From Nocardia cyriacigeorgica (lineage in GTDB: Bacteria; Actinomycetota; Actinomycetes; Mycobacteriales; Mycobacteriaceae): 64,000 nucleotides of DNA. A program made the position numbers and the translations under genes. Of this stretch, positions 7,684 to 15,589 are shown in pieces. Positions within the stretch are counted from its first letter, which is position 1; each line of letters begins with the position of its first letter. The notes under the pieces were generated by a model. That model was not told where the DNA came from. It made no database searches and was given only the letters and a program-made list of their open reading frames with translations. Location: the NCBI RefSeq assembly GCF_029868385.1, contig NZ_JARWNX010000056.1, positions 1 through 64,000 on the forward strand. The letters run 5' to 3'.

Positions 7684-9636
7684 GTGGCCGAACCCCGGAA
7701 TCGGCTGGGTCACGAGGATTCGTGGACTGTTCCGGCGAACTGGTGGCGCAGGGCATCGCCATTTCGGGGGCTGGGCCCGCGGCGGCAGTTGACTTCTCAG
7801 CCGCGAATTCCGGTGACGCCCACTGAACTCGCGCCCTACCGCCGGGTGATCGAGGGTGCCCTTGCGTGCCCGAGCAACAGTGGTGCGTATTGGCTTTCCA
7901 CGGCGGGGAAAGAGTTTCTCGATTCACGCGTATCCGCGAAAGGTGCGGCGGTGGTTTGCGCTCTGCTGCACTCGGAGCAGAGCAGTCTGGCTGATACATG
8001 GGTGGCCGAATACGGGCTCGACTTCGCGGCGGAGGCGGCTGTGTGGATGTCCGGGGTCGGACTGTCGAACTCGGTTGTCTCGGGGCCCGGCGGCGGTACG
8101 TGGAATCCCATCCATCTGGCCGCGCCGGAGCCGAACGAAGCCGGACCATTGCGTGCCTACACTGTGTTGCGGCGGGTTCGGGGGCACCTGGCGTGTGCAT
8201 CCGAAGAGAGTTACCAGACCGCTGTTCAACGCCTGGGTGCGCTGCGCGGCGTGGCCGGTGGCCGAGGGGAGTCCGGTCATGTCGGTGACCTGTGGGTACG
8301 GGTGGCTACGTCGTATCTGCTTCCGACCGAACAGGCGTGGATCGACGCAGATCTCGACGCGATGCCGATCGACAGACTTCGCCACTCACCTACTGAGCGG
8401 CACCCGCGCTGGTACAGCAATGACTTCGGGGCTTCATCGGTTCCGTCTGATTCCTCGGACTCGCTCGCCCTGCTGGCGGCGTCGGCCACCACTGCCGAGC
8501 AGCTCACCCGCATCACCGGATCAGTGGAGCCAGCCCGCCTTTTCCGTCACGTGCACAATATCGCGACTCAGATAGGTCCGGCTGCCGCCGACGTCATCGC
8601 CGCGATGCTGGATGCCAGGCTTCATGCACCCTACGGTTGGGGCGCTCGTCAACACTCCACGGGCGAACTCGCCGATATGCTGTCCCGATTTCCGACCGAC
8701 GTCGCGATGGAACTACTCCGGGCGCGCGCCGATAACGGGCTGGTGTTTTCCGCACTGTCCAGAGCTGCGAGCCGGTTCCCGCGCCGTGCGATGCGGCTGC
8801 TGTCCGCCGATACCGCCCACCCGGCCTCCGCCCACATTGTTCAGGCCCTCGAAAGTCGCGAACCGCGGGCCATTCGCGATGCACTGGCCGACCAGAGTGA
8901 TGAACCCGGACATCTGCGCAACGCCGAACCGCATGAATTGCCGGATGTCCTGGCTGCCCCGCCCTGGCATCGCAGACCTCGGCCGCTACAGCACGTCGGC
9001 GATCGTCAACTTGCAGCACCCGCACTCCACACCATTGCCCACCACAGCGTAATAGACGGCGCTGCAACAGATTACGACGATCATGCCCATGCGGCCATCA
9101 CCGCGATCGTGGGTGATGATGCGATACTGTCGCTACCCCGTCGGATTCCGCGACTGCCGGCGTGGCTCGTAACCAGCCTGCTTCCTCCCATCGTCCTGGC
9201 AGACGGTAGCGCGGTATTGCCGGAATCCGCGGTGGAAGACCTCTGCACGATGCTGATGATGTGCCGCCCCGGAGGGCTGTACGCCGGGGTTCGGGTTGTC
9301 GCGAAGACGGTGGATCCGGTGTCGCTGGCGGAGTTCGCATGGGCCCTGTACGAGGCGTGGATGTTGGCCGGTTGCCCCCACCGTGACAAATGGGTGTTGT
9401 ATGCGCAGGGCATGGTCGGGAACGCAGACACCGCACGCCGACTATGTCGGCAGATCCTCAGGGGCGGATGGCGGACCGGAGAGTCTTCCCGGGCCGCGCT
9501 CGACGCGATCACGGCTATCGGTGGTGATGAGGCGCTCACCTGTCTGCGTGCCATCGTCTCCGCCTCATCCAGCGGTTTGGCCCGTAAGGCAGGGCGCCGG
9601 ATCCGCGAGCTGACGGAACCGGACAGCGTGGCGTGA
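7684..9636 (+). CDS. DUF4132-related protein lacking the DUF4132 domain
   Basis: A helix-rich protein of about 650 residues. Its last 130 residues (EFAWALYEAWMLAGCPHRDK, then a GNADTARRLCRQI-type repeat, then ALDAITAIGGDEALTCLRAI) match the helical region preceding the C-terminal domain in large DUF4132/MolR-type proteins. The frame ends at GRRIRELTEPDSVA, just where DUF4132 would begin. The N-terminal half contains alternating helices of HEAT-like character. GTG 7684 is chosen because GGAGGA lies at 7675-7680. Biochemical function is unknown. It could be a truncated relic or a genuine short form; the intact 650-codon frame and the terminator at its stop favour a functional gene. Confidence 0.6.
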   Translation: MAEPRNRLGHEDSWTVPANWWRRASPFRGLGPRRQLTSQPRIPVTPTELAPYRRVIEGALACPSNSGAYWLSTAGKEFLDSRVSAKGAAVVCALLHSEQSSLADTWVAEYGLDFAAEAAVWMSGVGLSNSVVSGPGGGTWNPIHLAAPEPNEAGPLRAYTVLRRVRGHLACASEESYQTAVQRLGALRGVAGGRGESGHVGDLWVRVATSYLLPTEQAWIDADLDAMPIDRLRHSPTERHPRWYSNDFGASSVPSDSSDSLALLAASATTAEQLTRITGSVEPARLFRHVHNIATQIGPAAADVIAAMLDARLHAPYGWGARQHSTGELADMLSRFPTDVAMELLRARADNGLVFSALSRAASRFPRRAMRLLSADTAHPASAHIVQALESREPRAIRDALADQSDEPGHLRNAEPHELPDVLAAPPWHRRPRPLQHVGDRQLAAPALHTIAHHSVIDGAATDYDDHAHAAITAIVGDDAILSLPRRIPRLPAWLVTSLLPPIVLADGSAVLPESAVEDLCTMLMMCRPGGLYAGVRVVAKTVDPVSLAEFAWALYEAWMLAGCPHRDKWVLYAQGMVGNADTARRLCRQILRGGWRTGESSRAALDAITAIGGDEALTCLRAIVSASSSGLARKAGRRIRELTEPDSVA

Positions 9637-9657
9637 CAGCTACCCGCTGTCACGCCA
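9629..9657. terminator. 12-bp hairpin overlapping the stop codon
   Basis: TGGCGTGACAGC (9629-9640) pairs perfectly with GCTGTCACGCCA (9646-9657) across a 5-nt loop. The stop codon at 9634-9636 lies within the left arm. It separates the convergent genes ending at 9636 and 9739. Confidence 0.7.
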
Positions 9658-9738
9658 TATCCCTTGGCTCTCTGCGGTGGCTACCGGAACCCCCTCGATG
9701 CGCCGAGTCGCAGCGACATCGAGGGCCGGTCGACGATC

Positions 9739-11334
9739 TCAGCCCCGTGCGCCGCGCCGGATGAAGGTCGCCGCCTGCTCACCGATGAGCACCGACGGCG
9801 CATGTGTATGCCCGCGCACCAGTACCGGCATCACCGAGGCGTCCGCGACGCGCAGACCCTGCACACCGCGCACCTCGAGCTGCGGGGTGACGACGCTGGC
9901 GGAATCGCTGCCCATCCGGCACGTGCCCGCCGGGTGGTACAGGGTGTGCGAATAGCTGGTGAGCGTCAGTGCCAAGGTCTCTTCGATATCGGTCGGCGCC
10001 TGCGGCGGGTAGATGATCGGTCCGAGTACCGATTTCAGCGCCGGAGCCTGCGCGAGCCGCACGCAGGTGCGCAGTCCGGACAGGATGGCGGCTCGATCGG
10101 CGCCGTCGGGGTCCGACAGATAGCGCGGGTCGATGATCGGCTTGGCCGCCGGATCACTGGAGGCGAGCGCGATCCGGCCGCGACTGTGTGGACGCAACAA
10201 CACCGTCGCCAGCACCACACCGTGCTCGGTGGGCTCACGCAACCCCTCGTAGAAGAACGGTGCGGGCGCGAAGACCAGTTCCAGATCGGGCAGCGCCAAC
10301 TCCGGGTTGCTGCGCAGGAAGCCGTAGGCCTCACCGACATTGGAGGTGAGCATCCCGCGATGACGCAGCAGATAATCCAGCAGCTGACGCGGCTTCTCGG
10401 CGGCGAACAGTGAATCGGAGCCGACACCGTAGCCGACGGCAGACACGAGATGGTCCTGCAAATTGGCGCCGACCTCCGGCGCGTGCTGCACCGTCTCGAT
10501 GCCGTGGCGGGCCAGCTCTTCCCGGTCGCCGATGCCGGAGAGCATGAGCAGTTGCGGGCTGTTGATCGCCCCACCACACAGCACCACCTCGCGCCGCGCG
10601 GTCGCGGTGAACGTGGCATCGCCCTGCCGGAACTCGACGCCGGTGGCGCGGGTGCCGTCGAACAGCACACGCGTGGCGAGCGCTTCGGAGCGCACGATCA
10701 GATTCGGCCTGCGCAGCGCCGGACGCAGATAGGCGTCGGCCGTGCTCCATCGCCTGCCACCGTGCTGGGTGACCATGGTCTGGCTGAAGCCCTCCGGCTC
10801 CGGCCGGTTCGCGGGTTCGACCGTGAAACCGGATTCGCGCACCGCCTCCAGATAGGCGGCGGTGATCCCGCGCGGGCTGCGCTGATGGGAGATGTGCAGC
10901 GGGCCGTCGGTGCCCTCGTCGGGATACTGCGCGCCCTCGACGTTCTCGATGCGGCGGAACTGCTCGACGACCTTGGCGAAACTCCAGTCGTCACCGGCCA
11001 GCGACGCCCATTCGTCGTAGTCGGCACGGAACCCGCGCACCCACATCATGGCATTCATCGACGACGACCCGCCGAAGGTCTTACCGCGCGGCCAGTAGAT
11101 CTGCCTGCCATCGAGTTCCGGTTGCGGTTCGGTCAGGTAATCCCAGTCCACCTCGGTGCGGAACAGCTTGGAGAAACCGGCCGGAATATGGATGAACTTG
11201 TTCTTGTCCCGCGGCCCCGCCTCCAGCAGCACCACCGTGGTATCGGGATCGTCACTGAGCCGCGCGGCCAGCGCCGCGCCCGCCGACCCCGCTCCGACGA
11301 TCACATAGTCCGCAGTGACCTCACCTGTACCCAC
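9739..11334 (-). CDS. GMC-family FAD-dependent oxidoreductase (choline dehydrogenase-like)
   Basis: A full-length 531-residue GMC enzyme. The FAD-binding motif VIVGAGSAGAALAARLSDDP opens the protein. GMC signature 1 appears as WPRGKTFGGSSSMNAMMWVRG, and signature 2 as CGGAINSPQLLMLSGIG near residue 255. The C-terminal active site is HPAGTCRMG followed by RVADASVMP. Relatives oxidise alcohols, for example choline, glucose or long-chain alcohols; the substrate is not determined by these motifs. It lies downstream of the cholesterol oxidase-like gene on the same strand, but a strong hairpin at 11444-11481 separates them. Confidence 0.85.
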   Translation of the reverse strand: MGTGEVTADYVIVGAGSAGAALAARLSDDPDTTVVLLEAGPRDKNKFIHIPAGFSKLFRTEVDWDYLTEPQPELDGRQIYWPRGKTFGGSSSMNAMMWVRGFRADYDEWASLAGDDWSFAKVVEQFRRIENVEGAQYPDEGTDGPLHISHQRSPRGITAAYLEAVRESGFTVEPANRPEPEGFSQTMVTQHGGRRWSTADAYLRPALRRPNLIVRSEALATRVLFDGTRATGVEFRQGDATFTATARREVVLCGGAINSPQLLMLSGIGDREELARHGIETVQHAPEVGANLQDHLVSAVGYGVGSDSLFAAEKPRQLLDYLLRHRGMLTSNVGEAYGFLRSNPELALPDLELVFAPAPFFYEGLREPTEHGVVLATVLLRPHSRGRIALASSDPAAKPIIDPRYLSDPDGADRAAILSGLRTCVRLAQAPALKSVLGPIIYPPQAPTDIEETLALTLTSYSHTLYHPAGTCRMGSDSASVVTPQLEVRGVQGLRVADASVMPVLVRGHTHAPSVLIGEQAATFIRRGARG

Positions 11335-11443
11335 TGTTCATCTCCGATCGCATTGTGTACGGCAAACATACGAGCACGTGGCGGCCACCGGGGCGGGATT
11401 GCGGCATCTGCGGCCGATCACCGCGGCCGGTGCCGCCCGAGAC

Positions 11444-11481
11444 GTCGCGCCCCGCCGGCGGAGGTGCCTGCGGGGCGCGAC
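11444..11481. terminator. 12-bp GC-rich hairpin after the cholesterol oxidase-like gene
   Basis: GTCGCGCCCCGC (11444-11455) pairs with GCGGGGCGCGAC (11470-11481), loop 14 nt. It begins 12 nt beyond the stop of the minus-strand gene ending at 11494, a position typical of an intrinsic terminator. Confidence 0.7.
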
Positions 11482-11493
11482 GGGGACGGCCGA

Positions 11494-13224
11494 TCAGCCT
11501 GCCGCGGTGGTGCTGTCGGTACGGCGGGCCGGAACGGTGGGCAGCTTCAACGCGGTGGGAGCAGTCGCGGGGACGACCGGCTGGTGCGGTGCGATCGGAG
11601 CGATGCGCTGATAGGGCAGGCCCTGGGCGGGTCGCTGGTCCTGTTCACCCTTGTTGGGCCAGTAGGCGGCCGCGCGTTCGGCTTGGGCGGTAATGGTCAG
11701 CGACGGGTTGACACCGAGATTGGCGGAAACGGCGGCGCCGTCGACGACGCTGAGCGTCGGATAGCCGTAGACGCGGTGGTAGGCGTCGATGACGCCGGAG
11801 TCGCGATCGGCGCCGATGGCCGCACCACCGAGGAAGTGCGCGGTGAGCGGGATATTGAACACCTCACCCCAGGTGCCGCCCGCGACACCGCCGATCTTCT
11901 CGGCGACCTGCCGGGTGACCGCATTGCCCGCCGGAATCCAGGTCGGGTTCGGTTCACCGTGGCCCTGTTTGGAGGTGAGCTTGCGGCCGAACAATCCGCG
12001 CTTGGTGTAGGTGGTGATGGAATTGTCCAGATGCTGCATGACCAGCGAGATGATGGTGCGCTCACTCCAATTGCGCACACTCAGGAAGCTCAACAGCGTC
12101 AACGGATGCAGTAGGGCGATACCGAGGAAGCGCAGCCAACGGGGGACACGTCCACCGCCGTCGACCATGAGGGTTTGCAGTAGACCCATCGAGTTCGAGC
12201 CCTTGCCGTAGCGGACCGGTTCGATATGGGTGTCCGGAGTGGGGTGGATCGAGGACGTGATCGCCACACCCTTGGTGAAATCCCGGCCAGGGACGACCTT
12301 CTTGGTCGCCGCACCCACGATGGACTCGGAGTTGGTGCGGGTGAGCACACCGAGCTGATCCGACACCTCGGGCAGCACACCCTGATCACGCATGGCGTGC
12401 AGCAGTTTCTGCGTGCCGAGGGTGCCCGCGGCGAGCACCACATTGCGCGCGGTGTAGGTCGCGGGGCTCTTACGCACCCACGCGCCGGTGCGTTCGGTCG
12501 CCACCTCCCAGCTGCCGTCGGACTGCGGGCGCAGGGCGGTGACCGTCGTCATCGGAATGACCTGCGCGCCCGCCTTTTCCGCGAGGTACAGGTAGTTCTT
12601 CACCAGGGTGTTCTTGGCGCCGAACTTGCAGCCGACCATGCAGTCACCGCATTCCAGGCATCCGGTGCGCTCGGGGCCGACACCGCCGAAATAGGGGTCT
12701 TCGACAGTCTTGCCCGGCTCGCCGAAGAACACACCGACTGGCGTCTGCACGAAGGTATCGCCGCACCCCATATCCTCGGCGACCTGCTTGAACACTTCGT
12801 CGGCGGGCGTCATATGCGGATTCTGCACGACACCGAGCATCTTCTGCGCCTGCTCGTAGTACGGGGTCAGCTCATCGCGCCAGTCGGTGATCTCGCGCCA
12901 CTGGGCGTCCTGGAAGAACGGCTCCGGTGGCACGTAGAGGGTGTTGGCGTAGTTGAGCGATCCGCCGCCGACTCCGGCGCCGCCGAGGATCAGCACATCG
13001 CGCAGCGGATGAATGCGCTGGATGCCGTAGCAGCCGAGCTTGGGCGCCCACAGGAATTTGCGCAGATCCCAGCTGGTCTTGGGCAGTTCGTCGTCGGCGA
13101 AGCGGCGGCCCGCCTCGATGACAGCGACCTTGTAGCCCTTCTCCACCAGTCGCAGCGCCGTGACGCTGCCGCCGAATCCGGACCCGACGATGAGTACGTC
13201 GTAGTCCGTCGCGTGCTTGGACAT
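11494..13224 (-). CDS. choD: cholesterol oxidase-like GMC oxidoreductase (ChoD type)
   Basis: This 576-residue protein starts with the FAD dinucleotide-binding motif VLIVGSGFGGSVTALRLVEKG. It carries the ChoD-type GGAGVGGGSLNYANTLYVPP segment and a cysteine cluster TGCLECGDCMVGCKFGAKNT characteristic of the mycobacterial ChoD/GMC group. The C-terminal catalytic region includes AHFLGGAAIG and SANLGVNPSLTITAQAER. Enzymes of this group are annotated as oxidising 3-beta-hydroxysteroids. In mycobacteria the ChoD homologue affects virulence, and its steroid substrate has been debated. The last 50 residues are proline-rich and probably flexible. It diverges from a MerR gene over a shared promoter. 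Confidence 0.82.
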   Translation of the reverse strand: MSKHATDYDVLIVGSGFGGSVTALRLVEKGYKVAVIEAGRRFADDELPKTSWDLRKFLWAPKLGCYGIQRIHPLRDVLILGGAGVGGGSLNYANTLYVPPEPFFQDAQWREITDWRDELTPYYEQAQKMLGVVQNPHMTPADEVFKQVAEDMGCGDTFVQTPVGVFFGEPGKTVEDPYFGGVGPERTGCLECGDCMVGCKFGAKNTLVKNYLYLAEKAGAQVIPMTTVTALRPQSDGSWEVATERTGAWVRKSPATYTARNVVLAAGTLGTQKLLHAMRDQGVLPEVSDQLGVLTRTNSESIVGAATKKVVPGRDFTKGVAITSSIHPTPDTHIEPVRYGKGSNSMGLLQTLMVDGGGRVPRWLRFLGIALLHPLTLLSFLSVRNWSERTIISLVMQHLDNSITTYTKRGLFGRKLTSKQGHGEPNPTWIPAGNAVTRQVAEKIGGVAGGTWGEVFNIPLTAHFLGGAAIGADRDSGVIDAYHRVYGYPTLSVVDGAAVSANLGVNPSLTITAQAERAAAYWPNKGEQDQRPAQGLPYQRIAPIAPHQPVVPATAPTALKLPTVPARRTDSTTAAG

Positions 13225-13262
13225 GGGGAACTCCTCGGTCGGCGTCGGCAGTGACGCCGGTT

Positions 13263-13291
13263 ACGCTAATGACGACAGTTGGAACTGTCAA
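13263..13291 (-). promoter_or_regulatory. MerR-type operator in a -35/-10 spacer
   Basis: On the minus strand TTGACA (13291-13286) and TAGCGT (13268-13263) are 17 bp apart. Between and across them sits a perfect palindrome, GACAGTT-GG-AACTGTC (13274-13289). MerR-family activators bind dyads placed exactly this way, between -35 and -10. The promoter fires toward the cholesterol oxidase-like gene, and the divergent MerR gene starts 33 bp away. Confidence 0.6.
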
Positions 13292-13323
13292 CGAAGGGTG
13301 CGCTTGGTATCTATGCTGGTCGA

Positions 13324-14013
13324 GTGTCCCGATACAGCCGCACCCAGCTGGCCGAACTGAGCGGCGTCCCGGCGCGCACGATCCGCTACTACCATTCGCT
13401 CGGTCTGCTCCCCAAAGCCGAACGGGTCGGCAAGGAAGCGCTCTACCGCGACGAACATCTGGACCGCCTGCGCGACATCCTCGCCATGCAAGCCCGCGGC
13501 TTGCGCCTGGACGCGATCCGAGAAGTGTTCGCCGCCGACATCGGACCGGGCGCGGCCGACTGGCGCGCGGTCTTCGACCCCCGCCAGCACGGCCCGTCCG
13601 ATCAATCCACCGTCCTCGACGACGAGGCCCTCTCCGAACTGCTCGGCGACCGCCGCCCCGAGATCCTCGACGAGCTGCTCGCCGCCCAATACCTGGAGCG
13701 CCGTGGCGAGGACTGGGCCATCCCGGACCTGCCCATGCTCAAGGGCGCCCTGATCCTCTACGACGTCGGCACCGACGTCACCCTCAGCGGTGCACTGCGC
13801 AAGGTGATCCGGGCGCGCATCGCCGAACTGGCCGACGAGATGGTGCGCACCTTCCGCGACGCCGCCGCGACCAGCTACGGCGGCGAGGGCATCGGTAGCG
13901 ACCTCAGCCGATTCCGCGACCGGTTCCGCGCCGCCGCATGGGAAGTCGGCGGCGCGACCCTGGCCGACGAAATCGAACGCGCGGTCGCCGAACTCGACGA
14001 ATCCGGTCGCTGA
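13324..14013 (+). CDS. MerR family transcriptional regulator
   Basis: A 229-residue regulator. The N-terminal winged helix reads YSRTQLAELSGVPARTIRYY followed by HSLGLLPKAERVGKEALYRD, a textbook MerR HTH. A dimerisation helix region (LRDILAMQARGLRLDAIREV) follows. The effector part of about 120 residues has no conserved metal-binding cysteines, so a small-molecule ligand is more likely than a metal. TATGCT lies about 7 nt before GTG 13324 and there is no Shine-Dalgarno, which suggests a leaderless transcript. The divergent layout and shared operator make the adjacent cholesterol oxidase-like gene its probable target. Confidence 0.82.
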   Translation: MSRYSRTQLAELSGVPARTIRYYHSLGLLPKAERVGKEALYRDEHLDRLRDILAMQARGLRLDAIREVFAADIGPGAADWRAVFDPRQHGPSDQSTVLDDEALSELLGDRRPEILDELLAAQYLERRGEDWAIPDLPMLKGALILYDVGTDVTLSGALRKVIRARIAELADEMVRTFRDAAATSYGGEGIGSDLSRFRDRFRAAAWEVGGATLADEIERAVAELDESGR

Positions 14014-14082
14014 AATCCGCCCATGGGGGAGCGGTGATCACTGTTGTTGACATTGCTCTCCGAAATAGGTCAGGGTGGCACC

Positions 14083-14790
14083 ATGACCACGCCACGAGCC
14101 CGTGCTCGCGCCCAGACCATGGAGGACATCAAACGCATCGCGCGCACCCAGCTGGCCACTGAAGGCGCCGCGGCACTGTCACTGCGTGCCGTCGCGCGTG
14201 AACTCGGTGTTGTCTCCTCGGCGGTCTACCGCTACGTCCGCAGCCGCGACGAACTGCTGACGCTGCTCGTGGTCGACGGCTACGACGCCCTCGGTGACGC
14301 CGTCGACGCCGCCGTCGCGGCAGCTCCCGCCGACTCGGCCGCCCGGCTGCGCGCCGCCGCCCACGCCGTCCGCGACTGGGCCCTGGCCGAACCCGCCTGG
14401 TACGGATTGCTTTTCGGCACGCCCGTCCCCGGATACGCGGCGCCCGCGGACCAGACCGTCACACCGGGCACTCGCGTCATCGCGACGCTGCTGCGTCTCA
14501 TCGCATCCGCCCACCGCGACGGCGCGCTCACCGAGCCCGCATCCACGCCGATCTCACCCGCCACGATCACCGACTTCACCCGCATCCGCGACGAATTCGA
14601 CATCGAACTACCGGATGGGCTGCTGGCGCGCGCCCTCGTTCTGTGGAGCGCACTGTTCGGCGCGGTGAGCTTCGACGTATTCGACATGTACGGGTCCGGC
14701 ACCTTCACAGACCGTGGTGAGGTGTTCGATCTGCAATTGACCGGCTGGCTGGAACTGCTCGGCCTCCATCGAGACGCCTCAGGGATGTAG
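14083..14790 (+). CDS. TetR family regulator with WHG-type C-terminal domain
   Basis: A 235-residue TetR protein. The HTH is IARTQLATEGAAALSLRAVA, continuing RELGVVSSAVYRYVRSRDEL. The ligand domain contains WYGLLFGTPVPGY, the hallmark of the WHG subgroup of TetR regulators. Ligand and targets are unknown. It follows the MerR gene on the same strand after 69 bp and its 3' end overlaps the convergent TetR gene by 12 nt. Confidence 0.82.
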   Translation: MTTPRARARAQTMEDIKRIARTQLATEGAAALSLRAVARELGVVSSAVYRYVRSRDELLTLLVVDGYDALGDAVDAAVAAAPADSAARLRAAAHAVRDWALAEPAWYGLLFGTPVPGYAAPADQTVTPGTRVIATLLRLIASAHRDGALTEPASTPISPATITDFTRIRDEFDIELPDGLLARALVLWSALFGAVSFDVFDMYGSGTFTDRGEVFDLQLTGWLELLGLHRDASGM

Positions 14791-15435
14791 GCCACCGCAC
14801 AGGATGAGCGCGGTGCGGGTGAACAGCGGTGCCAGCTCGGGCAAGTGCGTGGCGCCGCGCTCGGACAAGCAGGCCACGATGCGATCGGAGATGCCGCCGA
14901 GCAGCATATCGATCAATTCGGGCTCCGGCTCCGCGGGAATCTCACCACGCTCGAACCCGATCCGCCCGACGGCCATGATGTGCTCGGCGAACAGGCGGTG
15001 CACCCGCGCCCGATGCTGCATCAGCGTGGGACCGGCGGCCAGGATCTCGATATAGAGCGCGCGGGTGGCGGCCGGTTGCGCGGCCAGGATCTCGAGAAAG
15101 ACCCGGAACGAGCTGTGTACTCGATCGGCGAACGCCGTGTCCTGGCTCGAGGCGATGGTCTCGGTGAGCTTGCGCAGGCAATCGGCCACGGCATTGTCGT
15201 ACGCGGCGGCGAAGCATTCCTCCTTACCGCCGAACAGCGCGTAGAAGGTGCGCCGCGCGACCCTGGCCCGGCCGACGATCTCGGTGACCGTCGTCTGTGC
15301 ATAACCCAGCTCGCCCACCGCCTCCAGGGCGGCCGCGCACAACCGCAGGTATTGGGAGTTCTCGACCTCCTCGCGGGTGAGGCGGTGCGGGCCATGGGGC
15401 AGCCGATCGGGCGCTCCTTCAGTCAGCACGGTCAT
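14779..15435 (-). CDS. TetR family regulator
   Basis: The 218-residue product has a TetR HTH near residues 25-70 (LCAAALEAVGELGYAQTTVT, then EIVGRARVARRTFYALFGGK). An all-helical ligand-binding domain follows. The start at 15435 (MTVLTEGAPDRLPHG) is preferred because sequence upstream of it does not resemble a TetR N-terminus. The gene diverges from the secreted CocE/S15-type hydrolase at 15590, which is the most likely regulatory target. Confidence 0.8.
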   Translation of the reverse strand: MTVLTEGAPDRLPHGPHRLTREEVENSQYLRLCAAALEAVGELGYAQTTVTEIVGRARVARRTFYALFGGKEECFAAAYDNAVADCLRKLTETIASSQDTAFADRVHSSFRVFLEILAAQPAATRALYIEILAAGPTLMQHRARVHRLFAEHIMAVGRIGFERGEIPAEPEPELIDMLLGGISDRIVACLSERGATHLPELAPLFTRTALILCGGLHP

Positions 15436-15589
15436 CTGTCCAGGATATGAGGCGATGCGGTACCGGCCGCCGCCGCTGTCGTCGATCCTGGTGAGACTCA
15501 GGCCATAGTTGCCATGAAATGTGATCCATCCTATGGTTACCCGAGAGTCAGGAACGAGGGAGTTCCGCTCTGTCGGGATGAGGGGAAGC

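Noticed and set aside
10450..12114. 554-codon plus-strand frame antisense to the two GMC oxidoreductases
   Set aside because: It spans the terminator and the ends of two well-supported genes, and its composition is that of a mirror frame of high-GC coding DNA.
14047..14082. TTGACA before the WHG-type TetR gene as a promoter
   Set aside because: No acceptable -10 lies 16-19 bp downstream.
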